Positions 1 to 8,806 of a stretch of 64,000 nt of DNA are shown here, piece by piece; position 1 is the first letter of the stretch; every line of letters starts with the position of its first letter. The translations under genes and the position numbers were made by a program. The DNA lies in contig NZ_MNBW01000010.1 of the NCBI RefSeq assembly GCF_001879715.1, positions 1-64,000 on the forward strand, given 5' to 3'. The notes beneath the pieces are model-generated. The model searched no databases. It was not told the DNA's origin and saw nothing but the letters and a program-made list of their open reading frames with translations. This stretch comes from Nioella nitratireducens (GTDB taxonomy: Bacteria; Pseudomonadota; Alphaproteobacteria; Rhodobacterales; Rhodobacteraceae).

Positions 1-1
1 T

Positions 2-40
2 GGCTGCCAGACGGGTATGCTGATCCAATACGGCTGGTAA
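2..40 (+). CDS. C-terminal end of an unidentified gene (partial, uncertain)
   Basis: Twelve codons in frame 2 run from the window edge to a TAA stop and read GCQTGMLIQYGW. The peptide is too short to assign to a family. It is called only because the frame is open from the edge and ends in a plausible hydrophobic tail. It could equally be chance. Confidence 0.25.
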   Translation, partial: GCQTGMLIQYGW

Positions 41-302
41 GCGCCAACCCCCTGGTCCCACTCGGCTTTCTCGCGCCACCCCCGCGCTCCGGACCGGCGC
101 GAGACCCCGCTGTCCCCCATTGGCCGCACGGGCTTTCCTGGACCCCGCCCGAGCCGCCAAGCCCCCCGCGCCATGGTCCCACGGCGCGGGGGAATTTCCC
201 TTCGATCCCCCAAAACCCCCCGTCGCCCCCCCGTGCACCCCGCGTACACCCCCGGTACACCCCCCGTGCACCGGTTTGGCCGCTTTCGGGGTCTGGAGCG
301 GT
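41..302. other. Intergenic stretch with no convincing gene
   Basis: The reading frames here are proline/arginine rich with no recognisable protein. The stretch holds GC-rich inverted sequence around 167-188 (CGCGCC...GGCGCG) and the 11-bp-phased GTACACCCCC array described separately. It is the 3' flank of the cysteine-rich gene, which ends at 303. Confidence 0.5.
233..279. repeat. 11-bp-phased GTACACCCCC repeat array, copy 1
   Basis: Four units begin at 233, 244, 255 and 266, exactly 11 bp apart. They read GTGCACCCCGC, GTACACCCCCG, GTACACCCCCC and GTGCACC, followed by GGTTTGG. A second copy with the same unit order and the same CCGGTTTGG flank lies reversed at 31394-31440. The spacing of one helical turn suggests a protein-binding array or a repetitive intergenic element. 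Function is unknown. Confidence 0.75.
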
Positions 303-2279
303 TCAGGGCTTGCGGTCACCAGAGCCGGGCGTGGCCCCGTTTGCACTGGCGCAATCCATGGCATCGGTGAATTCGAAACAGAGGCCGGTTCCCCCGGATG
401 GCTCGTCGCAGATGCCGTCGAAGGACAGGTCGCAACTGTTGTTCAGCGCATCGGCGCGACCGGGCGTGCCGCGATGCGGATCACAATCGGCACTGTCGCT
501 GAAGGGTGCGCAGATGTCCTCGAGGGTGACCAGCTCTTCGCAGTGCTGGCCAGAGGCGGTTATGCCACTTTCGGGGCACAGGAAACGGCCAATCCTGAGT
601 TCGTCGCACTGACGGTCAAAGGCCGTGTCGCAAGTATTGGACGCGCGGACAGGCGCGCAATCGGCGGTATCTGTCAGCAGGTCGCACATGCCGGTGCCGA
701 GGATCGGTTCGTCGCACACCCCATCCCGCGCAGTCGGACAGGCATTGACCCCGCCCGTTGTTGCACCGGGCGTGTCGCAATCGAACGCGTCGGTGCCAGC
801 GGCGCAGCGCCCGCCCCCGGAACCGGGGGCGTCGCAGGCAAGGTCGAAGGAGAACAGGCACTGGTTTGCGCCGCCAAAGCGCGACAGGCCAACCCCTTCG
901 TTCCAGCAATCGGTCAGATCGGTCCCGGCCGGGCACCGGCCGCCGCCGCTGCCGCCCGGTTCATCGCAGCGGCCATTGTTTGACCAAGGGCACGCCTCTT
1001 CCCACAGATCGACACGGCGCGCCCGGCAATCGCGCGAATCCGTCCCGAAGGCGCACCCGCCGTCGCCGAGGTCCGGCTCATTGCACCGCCCGTTATCGGC
1101 GAGGGCACAGGAATTTCGCTGGATGTTCGGCTCGCAATCGAAGGTATCCGTCCCCGGCGCGCAGGCACCATTGCCAATGCCGGGATAATCGCACTCGCCA
1201 TCAAAGGCGCTGTCGCAGCTGTTCAGCATCTCTTCTGTGCAATCGGTCTGGTCGGTGCCCGGACGGCAGAGGCCCGACCCGATCCGTGGTTCATCGCATT
1301 GATCGTTGAGCGCGAATGAACAGGAGTCCGGCCCGCCGACCGGGAGACTGCAATCTGCGGTATCTGTCCCGGTCTCGCAAAGCCCTGTCCCGATCCCCGG
1401 TTCATCACACATCCCGGTGAACGCGTATTCGCAAGTGTTTGCGCGCCGTGTTGCCGCGCAATCCGCAACGTCTGTGCCAAGGGGACAGAGCCCGGTTCCG
1501 ATGACGTCTTCGTCGCAGACACCATTGCGCGCCGTTGGACAGGCATTGCAATCCAGATCATCGGTTCCGGCGGGACAAAAGCCTGTTCCCCCGAGGATGA
1601 CCGGATCGTCACAGATCCGATCCGCAGCGCGATCGCAGCTGTTTCGCGCCATCACCTCTCGACAGTCTTCGGCATCGCTGCCTGCCTCGCATTGGCCGGT
1701 GCCAAAGGTCGGGGCGTCGCAAATACCGTCGCGGGCCGTCGGGCACGCCGCAGGGGGCCCCGCAGCCTGACAATCGACCAGATCCGTCCCTGCCGGACAC
1801 AGGCCGGTGCCACCGGGATCGTCACAGATACCATTTGATGCGGACGCGCAGCTATTGTCGGAGCGGGCGGTGGCGCAATCTGCTGTATCCGAGCCTGCAT
1901 AACAATTTCCGGTGCCGATGACGGGTTCATTGCACACGCCGTCACGGGCAAGCCGACAGGCATTCAGACCGAAATAGCAATCATACCCATCGGTGCCGGC
2001 CGCACAGGTGCCGTTGCCGATATAAACTTCGTCACAGACATCGTTGGCGGCGGTTTCACAGCTATCCCCGGCGCTGCAATCAACCCAGTCCGATCCCCTC
2101 GGGCAGAGCCCGCTGCCGAAGATATTTTCCTCGCACACGCCGTTCCGAACCAACTCGGGCCGACAGGCGGCAGGTTGCGCGCGGGCGCTTGGCGAGGTGG
2201 ACAAGACCAGAAGGACGGTGGCAAGTCCGATCCAGCCAACGCGTTTCTGGCGTGGGGTATGGCTTGTCCCAATTCTCAT
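303..2279 (-). CDS. Secreted cysteine-rich protein of 16 tandem four-Cys repeats
   Basis: The start at 2279 is preferred to an upstream in-frame ATG because a GGAAGGGGGAAAG ribosome site precedes it. It also gives a clean signal peptide (basic RQKRVGW, hydrophobic core, then ARAQ). The mature part is almost entirely 16 repeats of about 30-45 residues with the pattern C-x(2)-A-x(2)-(D/N)G-x-CDEP-x(2)-GTG-x-C-x(2)-GTD-x(2)-DC. Repeat 15 has two extra cysteines, making about 66 in all. The CD...C...GTD..DC spacing recalls calcium-binding LNR (Lin12/Notch) modules, but with four rather than six cysteines. Disulfide-linked, possibly calcium-binding surface modules are an inference. No enzymatic domain is visible. 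It appears monocistronic. Confidence 0.85.
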   Translation of the reverse strand: MRIGTSHTPRQKRVGWIGLATVLLVLSTSPSARAQPAACRPELVRNGVCEENIFGSGLCPRGSDWVDCSAGDSCETAANDVCDEVYIGNGTCAAGTDGYDCYFGLNACRLARDGVCNEPVIGTGNCYAGSDTADCATARSDNSCASASNGICDDPGGTGLCPAGTDLVDCQAAGPPAACPTARDGICDAPTFGTGQCEAGSDAEDCREVMARNSCDRAADRICDDPVILGGTGFCPAGTDDLDCNACPTARNGVCDEDVIGTGLCPLGTDVADCAATRRANTCEYAFTGMCDEPGIGTGLCETGTDTADCSLPVGGPDSCSFALNDQCDEPRIGSGLCRPGTDQTDCTEEMLNSCDSAFDGECDYPGIGNGACAPGTDTFDCEPNIQRNSCALADNGRCNEPDLGDGGCAFGTDSRDCRARRVDLWEEACPWSNNGRCDEPGGSGGGRCPAGTDLTDCWNEGVGLSRFGGANQCLFSFDLACDAPGSGGGRCAAGTDAFDCDTPGATTGGVNACPTARDGVCDEPILGTGMCDLLTDTADCAPVRASNTCDTAFDRQCDELRIGRFLCPESGITASGQHCEELVTLEDICAPFSDSADCDPHRGTPGRADALNNSCDLSFDGICDEPSGGTGLCFEFTDAMDCASANGATPGSGDRKP

Positions 2280-2516
2280 CTTTCCCCCTTCCGCCGCATG
2301 ACCTCTTTGAGGGTAAAGGCGGGTTGGGGGATGCTCGATGATCGGGATCAAGCCCCCGGCCGGGGTCTGGCGATCCTTGGTGGCGGTCTTGGCCACGCTG
2401 CGTCCTGCAAGCTGTTTCGCGGCCCGGCGATGCGCGGCGGCCTGCCGCCGCTGTTTCACGCAGGGCGCAGGGTGGCAAAAGGGGCTGGGCGGGGATCGTT
2501 CGTCATGTGGGGCAGC

Positions 2517-3416
2517 CTAGGTTTCAGCCTGCTCCGGCAGCCCGTTCGCGTCGGCGATGTAGTCGACCAGATGCGGCACGTAATCCTCGGCCCCGTTGCC
2601 GCCGGTGGCGCAGGCGAGCGCGTAGCTGTTCTTGACCGCGTTGCCGATGGGATTGGACAGCCCCGCCGCGTCGGCCATGCTTTCGAGGTAGCGCATATCC
2701 TTGTGGGCATTGGTCAGGGTGAACTTGTGGCTTTCGCGGTTGCCTTCCAGCGCGTAGCCCATGAAGGTGCGGTAAAAGCCGTTGTCCATGCGGCCGCCCC
2801 GGATCACGCTGTCGAAGGTCTCGATCGAGATCCCGACTTTGCGGCTGAGCGCCAGCGCCTCGGCATAGAGCGCGCCATAGCCGAGCGAGAGGAAGTTGTT
2901 GATCAGCTTCATGCGGTGGCCGTCGCCAGTCTGGCCAATGTGGACGATGGCGCCCGCCCATGTTTTCAGGATCGGCTCGATTCGGGCGAAGGTGGCAGCA
3001 TCGGCGCCGACCATGGTCGAGAGGTCACCTGCCTCGGCCTGCACCGGGGTGCCGCCAAGCGGCGCATCGGCCAGCGCCACCCCCTGCGCGGCGAGACGCT
3101 TGGCGAGGGCTTCGGTCGAGACCGGATCGGCGGTGGAGCAATCCACCACCACGCTGCCCTTGGCCAGCGCGGGGGCCAGGGCCTCGACAATGGCCTCGAC
3201 CTGCGGCGAGCCGGGGGCGCAGAGGAATACGACATCGCTGGCGGCGGCGAGATCGGCGAGGGTTTCGGCCTCGGTCGCGCCCATGGCCGTCAGATCCTCG
3301 ACGGGCGCGCGGTTGCGATGGGCAATCACGGTCAGGGCATAGCCCCCGGCGAGGATGTTTTTCGCCATGCCGTGGCCCATCAGGCCCACGCCCACGAATC
3401 CAATGCGGTCGGTCAT
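2517..3416 (-). CDS. NAD(P)-dependent beta-hydroxyacid dehydrogenase (3-hydroxyisobutyrate dehydrogenase family)
   Basis: A protein of 299 residues, the family's normal length. The N-terminal Rossmann motif GFVGVGLMGHGMA is at residues 6-18. The substrate-binding stretch DAPLGGTPVQAEAGDL is near 120. The catalytic lysine lies in the HRMKLINNF helix near 170. The ATG at 3416 is chosen because AAGGAG sits 10 nt upstream; the in-frame GTG at 3425 would be only 1 nt from it. Members oxidise 3-hydroxyisobutyrate, tartronate semialdehyde or similar acids. The gene is divergent from a sugar-dehydrogenase-like SDR, so a role in sugar-acid breakdown is plausible. The exact substrate is unknown. Confidence 0.85.
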   Translation of the reverse strand: MTDRIGFVGVGLMGHGMAKNILAGGYALTVIAHRNRAPVEDLTAMGATEAETLADLAAASDVVFLCAPGSPQVEAIVEALAPALAKGSVVVDCSTADPVSTEALAKRLAAQGVALADAPLGGTPVQAEAGDLSTMVGADAATFARIEPILKTWAGAIVHIGQTGDGHRMKLINNFLSLGYGALYAEALALSRKVGISIETFDSVIRGGRMDNGFYRTFMGYALEGNRESHKFTLTNAHKDMRYLESMADAAGLSNPIGNAVKNSYALACATGGNGAEDYVPHLVDYIADANGLPEQAET

Positions 3417-3513
3417 GTTTTGCACTCTCCTTGTCCTGTCGTTGGCATTGTCAACATCTGGCGCCCGGACGCAAGCTGCGCTAGGCCGGGGGGAAACCTG
3501 AAAGGAGACACCG

Positions 3514-4263
3514 ATGAGCCAGTTTGCGACTTACCCCAGCCTCAAGGACAAGCGTGTGCTGATCACCGGGGGGGCGTCGGGCATCGGCGCCCGGATGGTG
3601 GCGGCCTTTGCCGAGCAAGGCGCGACCGTGGGCTTTCTGGACCGCGACGAGGCCCTGTCCAAGGACATCGCGGCGCGGCACGGGGCCGCGTTTGCACTAT
3701 GCGATCTGCGTGACATCGCGGCCACCCGCGCCGCGATTGCAGAGCTGGCGGCCCGGACCGGCGATTTCGACGTGCTGGTGAACAACGCTGCCCGCGACGA
3801 CCGCCATGACTGGCGCGAGGTGACGCCGGAGTATTGGGACGAGCGGATGCAGACCAACCTTCGCCATATGTTCTTCGTCTTGCAGACCGTGGCCGCGGGC
3901 ATGATCCGCAAAGGCGGCGGGTCGGTCATCAACATGGGGTCCAACTCGTGGTGGGAGGCGGGCGCGGGCTTTCCCGCCTATGCCACCGCCAAGGCCGCCG
4001 TGCACGGGCTGACGCGCACCATGGCGCGCGAGTTGGGGGGGCATCGCATCCGCGTCAACACGGTGGTGCCCGGCTGGATCATGACCGAGCGGCAGAAAGA
4101 GTTGTGGGCGACGCCCGAGGCGCTGGAAAACCATCGCAAACGCCAATGCCTGCCCGACCTGATCGACCCGGACTACGTGGCGCGGATGGTGCTGTTCCTG
4201 GCCTCGGACGACGCGGCGATGTGCACGGCGAGCAATTTCATGGTCGAAGCAGGCTCTATCTGA
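3514..4263 (+). CDS. SDR-family oxidoreductase, aldose (xylose/arabinose/galactose) 1-dehydrogenase-like
   Basis: A classical short-chain dehydrogenase of 249 residues. It shows the cofactor motif TGGASGIG at residues 18-25, the NNAARDD structural motif, an active-site serine in NMGSNSWW, and Y156/K160 in YATAK. The tail ([23 protein letters not shown]...) and the RQKELW segment closely resemble, from memory, NAD-dependent D-xylose dehydrogenase of Caulobacter. Oxidation of an aldose to its lactone is the likely reaction. An AAAGGAGACACCG ribosome site precedes the ATG. The next gene, a Gfo/Idh/MocA oxidoreductase, starts 26 bp downstream, suggesting an operon. Confidence 0.85.
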   Translation: MSQFATYPSLKDKRVLITGGASGIGARMVAAFAEQGATVGFLDRDEALSKDIAARHGAAFALCDLRDIAATRAAIAELAARTGDFDVLVNNAARDDRHDWREVTPEYWDERMQTNLRHMFFVLQTVAAGMIRKGGGSVINMGSNSWWEAGAGFPAYATAKAAVHGLTRTMARELGGHRIRVNTVVPGWIMTERQKELWATPEALENHRKRQCLPDLIDPDYVARMVLFLASDDAAMCTASNFMVEAGSI

Positions 4264-4289
4264 GCCCGGACCAAAGCGGAGGACGCCAG

Positions 4290-5480
4290 ATGACCCGGAC
4301 CCCGGATTTTTCCCTGTCGCAAGGGCTGCGGGTGCCGCCGCTTGGCCGCCGCCTGCGGCTTGGCTTCGTGGGCGGCGGGCGCGGCGCCCTCGTGGGCACG
4401 TGGCATCGCAACGGCGCTTGGCTGTCGGGGCAATGGGATGTGGCGGCGGGCGCGCTGTCGACCGACCCCGAACGGGCGCGGATATCGGCGGCGGATTGGG
4501 GCATCGCGCCGGATCGCGCCCACGCCGACTATCGACACATGGCCGCGGCAGAGGCAGCGCGGGCCGACGGGATCGAGGCGGTCACGATCTGCACCCCCAA
4601 CAGCAGCCATGCCGGGATCGCCAGCCATTTCTTGCGGGCGGGGATCGACGTGATCCTCGACAAGCCGATGACGATCAGCGTGGCCGAGGGCGCGGCGCTG
4701 GTGGCGCTGGCCAAGGAAACCGGTCGCGTGCTGGCCGTCACTTACCCCTATCCCCATCACGCCATGGCGCGACAGGCGCAGGCCATGATCCGCGAGGGCG
4801 TGATCGGCACGGTGCGGCAGGTGGTGGTGGATTATGTGCAGGATTGGGGCACCGCACCGGAAGACCCGGCCAACGCGCCGTGGCGGCGGGATCCGGCGGT
4901 GGTCGGGCGGACCTCGGCCACCGGCGATATCGGCACCCATGCCTATCACCTTCTGAGGGTGACAACGGGGCTGCGGGCAACGGCGCTGCGGGCCGATTTC
5001 CACCGCTGCGGCGGGGCTGCGGCGCTGGAGGACACGGCCTTTATCAAGCTGCGCCTGGACAATGACGCCCCGGCCCATATCTGGGTGACACAGGCCGCGC
5101 CGGGCAATGCCTGCGGGCTGCGCATCCGGGTGTATGGCGAAAAAGGCGGCATCGCGTGGGATCAGGAAGATCCGGAACGGCTGCATGTCTCCCTGCTGGA
5201 TGCGCCAACGCAGGTGATCCTGCGCGGGCATGGCGCGGGGATGCGCCCGAGTGCCGAGCGTCTGGTGCATCTGCCGCGCGGCCATGGCGAGGCGCTGACC
5301 GATGCATGGGCCAATCTATATTCCGAAATCGGCATCACCATCGCCGCCCATCGTGCCGGGGTGGATCTGCCCGAGGGGCTGGTGCAATATTCCGACGGCG
5401 CCGCCGGGCTGGAGGGCGTGCGCTTCATGACCGCCTGTGCCGACAGCGCCGAGGCGGGATCGGTCTGGGTGCAGATCTGA
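4290..5480 (+). CDS. Gfo/Idh/MocA-family NAD(P)-dependent oxidoreductase
   Basis: A protein of 396 residues. An N-terminal Rossmann fold opens with [14 protein letters not shown] at about residue 22. The family lysine motif appears as ILDKPMTI, in place of the commoner EKP. The C-terminal half is the usual alpha/beta substrate domain (DIGTHAYHL, then [16 protein letters not shown]). The start at 4290 is set by GGAGGA 6 nt upstream; the open frame extends further 5' but overlaps the SDR gene. Members act on sugars, inositols or their acids. With the SDR and the divergent beta-hydroxyacid dehydrogenase it forms a probable carbohydrate-oxidation cluster. Confidence 0.85.
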   Translation: MTRTPDFSLSQGLRVPPLGRRLRLGFVGGGRGALVGTWHRNGAWLSGQWDVAAGALSTDPERARISAADWGIAPDRAHADYRHMAAAEAARADGIEAVTICTPNSSHAGIASHFLRAGIDVILDKPMTISVAEGAALVALAKETGRVLAVTYPYPHHAMARQAQAMIREGVIGTVRQVVVDYVQDWGTAPEDPANAPWRRDPAVVGRTSATGDIGTHAYHLLRVTTGLRATALRADFHRCGGAAALEDTAFIKLRLDNDAPAHIWVTQAAPGNACGLRIRVYGEKGGIAWDQEDPERLHVSLLDAPTQVILRGHGAGMRPSAERLVHLPRGHGEALTDAWANLYSEIGITIAAHRAGVDLPEGLVQYSDGAAGLEGVRFMTACADSAEAGSVWVQI

Positions 5481-5484
5481 GGGG

Positions 5485-6633
5485 TTAGCCGCCGCGCAGG
5501 CTGCCGCGAGCGAGGGCACCGATCAGGTCGGTGCGGGTCACGATCCCGACAAGGCGCGGACCATCGAGCACCGGCACGGCATCAACCTCGCCATCGGCCA
5601 TCATCGGCAGAAGCGCGGCAATCGGCGTTTCGGGCAGCGCGCGAGGACCGGAGACATTCATGATTTCTTCGGCGTGTGCCGGGGCCTCGCGGCCGCGGTC
5701 GACCAGCCGGGCCATCGCGGCCCCCAGACCCCGGCGCAGGCGCCCGGCATCTTGCTGGGCACGGGCAATCAGGTGGATCTGGAAGATCACGCCGAGATAG
5801 CCCCCCTTGGGGTCGACCACCGGAAGCGCGGTGAACTTGTGCCGGCGAAACAGTGCCGCCACGTCGCCCAGCCCGGCCCGCGGGCCAACCGTGATCAGGC
5901 TGCGCGACATGATATCGGCGACCGTCATCGGCCCGGTCCTGTGGGTCGCGGCCTGTAATTCCGCCGCCCCGATCAGGCGGGCCAGATCCTCGACCCCGAG
6001 GTTGAAGGACTGGCGATAGCGGTCGAGGATGTCGGACAATTCCCCTTCGGACAGGCCGAGACGCTCGCTTGGGGCCGGATCGCCCGTGCCATGGGTGTTG
6101 GGATCGTCGAACTGGCGGAACGGGTAGTGCCGCCCGGTGGCGCGCGCATAGGCGATAGCGACCAGCACCAGCACGATAGTGCCAAGCGCCACCGGCATCA
6201 GCACGAACCAGAAACCAAGATGCTGGACGGCCTGCGGGCTCATCGCGGCGGTCATGGCGACGGCACCGGCGGGGGGGTGAACGGCGCGCACAAGGATGGT
6301 CGCGGTGATCGCCAGCCCAACGGCAAGGGCAATGCGCAAGGTCGGGTCGGGCACCAATCGGCAGACCGCGACGCCAACGGCGGCGGCCACCGAATTGCCG
6401 ACCACGGCGGACCATGGTTGCGCCAGCGGACTGTTGGGCACGGCGAAGAGCAGCACGGACGTCGCCCCGAACGGGGCGATCAGGTAGAGGCCAAGCCGCA
6501 GATCGACTGACGGCGACAGCACCAAAAGCCCAGCCAGCCCCAACCCGATCAGCGCGCCCAGCCCGGCGCGGATGGCCTCGACCGGGGATGTAGCGGCAAC
6601 GGCGGGGCCGAGAGAACGGAGAAGATGGGACAT
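5485..6633 (-). CDS. HPP-family membrane protein with paired C-terminal CBS domains
   Basis: A protein of 382 residues counted from the ATG at 6633 (MSHLLRSLGP), which has AAGGAA upstream. A longer in-frame start at 6690 adds a poor leader. The first half has about four membrane segments with the HPP signature (APFGATSVLLFAVPNSPLAQP, VHPPAGAVAM). A linker leads to two CBS modules (from MTVADIMSRSLITV and from EEIMNVSGPRALPETP). HPP proteins are membrane transporters, with nitrite transport shown in chloroplasts and cyanobacteria. CBS pairs usually sense adenine nucleotides. It is divergent from DUF2852 across the twin palindromes at 6782-6860, so coordinated control is likely. Confidence 0.85.
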   Translation of the reverse strand: MSHLLRSLGPAVAATSPVEAIRAGLGALIGLGLAGLLVLSPSVDLRLGLYLIAPFGATSVLLFAVPNSPLAQPWSAVVGNSVAAAVGVAVCRLVPDPTLRIALAVGLAITATILVRAVHPPAGAVAMTAAMSPQAVQHLGFWFVLMPVALGTIVLVLVAIAYARATGRHYPFRQFDDPNTHGTGDPAPSERLGLSEGELSDILDRYRQSFNLGVEDLARLIGAAELQAATHRTGPMTVADIMSRSLITVGPRAGLGDVAALFRRHKFTALPVVDPKGGYLGVIFQIHLIARAQQDAGRLRRGLGAAMARLVDRGREAPAHAEEIMNVSGPRALPETPIAALLPMMADGEVDAVPVLDGPRLVGIVTRTDLIGALARGSLRGG

Positions 6634-6781
6634 GGCGCGCGGGTTCCTTGGGGCTTTTGCCAAGGTGACAGCGCCCGCGGGGACGGGCAAGCCCGTCGCC
6701 GCCGTTGCAACCTGTCGGAGCGACGCGACGGACGGGGTGCGGGTTGGCGATCCGCCGGGGCGGCGGGCGATGGTCGTGGAA

Positions 6782-6802
6782 AATGTAAAATCTTTTTACA
6801 TT
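6782..6802. promoter_or_regulatory. Perfect 21-bp palindrome AATGTAAA-N5-TTTACATT, site 1
   Basis: AATGTAAA (6782-6789), five bases, TTTACATT (6795-6802). It lies 149 bp upstream of the HPP-CBS start on one side and about 80 bp upstream of DUF2852 on the other. The same arms and the same 5-nt gap recur at 6840-6860, which strongly suggests a dimeric repressor or activator site. The regulator is not identifiable from this window. Confidence 0.7.
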
Positions 6803-6839
6803 CCCTCTTGAAGGGCCGCGCGGCCTCCCCATCTGATGT

Positions 6840-6860
6840 AATGTAAAGCGAATTTACATT
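6840..6860. promoter_or_regulatory. Perfect 21-bp palindrome AATGTAAA-N5-TTTACATT, site 2
   Basis: A second identical-arm palindrome, AATGTAAA (6840-6847), GCGAA, TTTACATT (6853-6860). It ends 22 bp before the DUF2852 start codon and is separated from site 1 by 37 bp. Its position over the 5' leader of DUF2852 suits repression of that gene. Confidence 0.7.
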
Positions 6861-6882
6861 CACATCCGAGACGGAGGACACA

Positions 6883-7302
6883 ATGACCGCAACCGCAACC
6901 GAGACCACGGCCAAAGGCTATTTCGCCCAGGCCGAAGCGTGGCTCGACGACAAGGGAAAAGGGGCCTGGATCGCCGCAATGGTGCTTGGCTTCATCTTTT
7001 TCTGGCCCGTTGGCCTCGCCTTTCTTGCCTACATGATCTGGAGCAAACGCATGTTCAAATCCGGCTGCCGCAAAAGCCACCGCATCCACGCACGCCACAA
7101 TTTCCGCACTTCTGGCAACACCGCGTTCGACAGCTACAAGGCCGACACGCTGCGCCGTCTGGAAGAGGAACAGGACGCGTTCGAATCCTTCCTGCAACGC
7201 CTGCGGGACGCCAAGGACAAGGCCGAGTTCGACCAGTTCATGGATGACCGTGCCCGCCGCGCCCGCGACGAGGCGGTGGATGCCGAAACCGTAGAGGCCT
7301 GA
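6883..7302 (+). CDS. DUF2852 small membrane protein
   Basis: A protein of 139 residues with an N-terminal WLDDKGKGAWIAAMVLGF...PVGLAFLAYMIWSKRMF stretch forming one or two membrane helices. A charged, probably coiled-coil tail (RRLEEEQDAFESFLQRLRDAKDKAEFDQFMDDRA) follows. This arrangement is diagnostic of the uncharacterised DUF2852 family, common in alphaproteobacteria. A GGAGGACACA ribosome site is present. A strong terminator follows at 7327. Expression is probably controlled by the two palindromes just upstream. Confidence 0.85.
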   Translation: MTATATETTAKGYFAQAEAWLDDKGKGAWIAAMVLGFIFFWPVGLAFLAYMIWSKRMFKSGCRKSHRIHARHNFRTSGNTAFDSYKADTLRRLEEEQDAFESFLQRLRDAKDKAEFDQFMDDRARRARDEAVDAETVEA

Positions 7303-7326
7303 CGCCCCAAGCATGGCCCCTGCCCC

Positions 7327-7368
7327 GCCGGTTGCGCGATGTCCCCCGCGCAACCGGCCCTTTCTTTG
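7327..7368 (+). terminator. Rho-independent terminator after DUF2852
   Basis: A perfect 12-bp stem, GCCGGTTGCGCG (7327-7338) with CGCGCAACCGGC (7347-7358), has an 8-nt loop and is followed by CCTTTCTTTG. Confidence 0.85.
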
Positions 7369-7375
7369 ACACCGG

Positions 7376-7831
7376 ATGACACTTATGATTCTCGCCATGA
7401 CGTCCACTTTGCCCGACCCCGACCGCCAACCCGTCTTTTATGATGGCATTCCCGCCAAGCGCCTGCTGGCGTGGGTGGTGGATGTCATCCTGATTTTCGC
7501 CGCCATGATCGTGGTCGGTCTGGCGACCCTGACGCTGGCGTGGTGGCTGTGGCCGCTGTTTTGGGTCGCGGTCAGTTTTCTCTATCGCAGCCTGACCATC
7601 GGCACCGGTTCGGCCACGCTGGGGATGCGGTTGATGAATATCCAGCTTCGCAACGCCGAGGGCCATGTGCTGAACGGCAGCGAGGCGATGGTGCACACCG
7701 GCCTTTACCTGATCTGCGCCAGCTTCTTCCTGCCGCAAATCCTGTCGATCGCCTCGATCGCGCTTGGCCAGCGACATCAAAGCGTGCCCGATCTTTTGCT
7801 GGGCACTGCCGCGATCAACCGCCCGCGCTGA
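7376..7831 (+). CDS. RDD-family membrane protein
   Basis: About 151 residues; ATGs at 7376 and 7397 are both possible, and neither has a strong ribosome site. The RDD signature is visible: [15 protein letters not shown], a central [32 protein letters not shown], and a third hydrophobic segment ending at [15 protein letters not shown]. Three membrane helices are expected. The family is mostly uncharacterised; some members act in Na+ or osmotic tolerance. Bpt follows about 110 bp downstream. Confidence 0.8.
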   Translation: MTLMILAMTSTLPDPDRQPVFYDGIPAKRLLAWVVDVILIFAAMIVVGLATLTLAWWLWPLFWVAVSFLYRSLTIGTGSATLGMRLMNIQLRNAEGHVLNGSEAMVHTGLYLICASFFLPQILSIASIALGQRHQSVPDLLLGTAAINRPR

Positions 7832-7844
7832 TCTGCCTGCTTGG

Positions 7845-7879
7845 GCAACGTCGGGTCAAAAGGTATTGCCCGGCGTTGC
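7845..7879 (+). terminator. Stem-loop after the RDD gene
   Basis: GCAACGTCGGG (7845-7855) pairs with CCCGGCGTTGC (7869-7879) with one G-U pair. No strong T-run follows directly, so this may be a weak terminator or an mRNA structure ahead of bpt. Confidence 0.4.
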
Positions 7880-7938
7880 GTCCTGTTGCAGGCTTTTGTC
7901 ACAGGACGGAAACAAAAGCCCGACGCGGACCCATCAAA

Positions 7939-8763
7939 ATGCGCCACAGTCTTCCACTCGCGCCACAGTTCTATGTGACTGCCCCCCAGACTTGCCCATA
8001 TCTAGAGGGCAAGCGCGAACGCAAGCTGTTCACTGCCCTGCAAGGCGATCATGCCGAGAAGCTGAATGATTCGCTCTCCAAGCAAGGCTTTCGCCGGTCG
8101 CAGAACGTGCTTTATCGTCCGTCCTGCTCGGACTGTTCGGCCTGCCTGTCGGCCCGTATCCGGGTGGCGGATTTCAACCCATCGAAAAGCCAGCGCCGCG
8201 CCCGCAACCGTAATCAGGGCCTGACCCGAGAGGCGCGCAGCCCGTGGGCCACGGAAGAGCAATACACCCTGTTCCGCACCTATCTGGACAGCCGCCACGC
8301 CGATGGCGGCATGGCCGATATGGACGTGTTCGAATTCGCCGCGATGATCGAAGAGACGCCGGTGCGCAGCCGGGTGATCGAATATCGTGACCCGGACGAC
8401 GACAACAGCCTGATCGCCGTCTGCCTGACCGATGTTCTCGATGACGGGCTGAGCATGGTGTATTCCTTTTTCCGCCCGGATCTGGAGCGACGCTCGCTCG
8501 GGAGTTACGTGATCCTCGATCATATCGAGATCGCCCGCGAGGCGGGGCTACCTTATGTCTATCTCGGCTATTGGGTGCCCGGCAGCGACAAGATGGGCTA
8601 CAAGGCCAAGTATTCGGAGCTGGAGGTCTATGTCGGCGGCCAATGGCAGCGCCTGCGAGACCCCAAGGATTACGAGGCCGAGACCCACCCGCTGTCGATT
8701 GACCCGATCGCGGAACAGGTCGCACGGCTGAGCCTGCCCGACACCCGCCCCGTCAAACCGTAA
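7939..8763 (+). CDS. bpt: Aspartate/glutamate leucyltransferase (bacterial arginyltransferase homologue)
   Basis: A protein of 274 residues. It transfers leucine from Leu-tRNA to N-terminal Asp/Glu, marking proteins for ClpAP degradation. The family N-terminus is clear ([26 protein letters not shown]), as are the cysteine-bearing [15 protein letters not shown], the [26 protein letters not shown] acyltransferase core, and [21 protein letters not shown] near the C-terminus. The ATG at 7939 starts the conserved N-terminus; longer in-frame extensions overlap the RDD gene. The other N-degron transferase, aat, is 5 kb away. Confidence 0.92.
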   Translation: MRHSLPLAPQFYVTAPQTCPYLEGKRERKLFTALQGDHAEKLNDSLSKQGFRRSQNVLYRPSCSDCSACLSARIRVADFNPSKSQRRARNRNQGLTREARSPWATEEQYTLFRTYLDSRHADGGMADMDVFEFAAMIEETPVRSRVIEYRDPDDDNSLIAVCLTDVLDDGLSMVYSFFRPDLERRSLGSYVILDHIEIAREAGLPYVYLGYWVPGSDKMGYKAKYSELEVYVGGQWQRLRDPKDYEAETHPLSIDPIAEQVARLSLPDTRPVKP

Positions 8764-8806
8764 CGGCCCGGCCAAGGGCGATGCGCCCCCGGCCGGACCC
8801 GATGCC

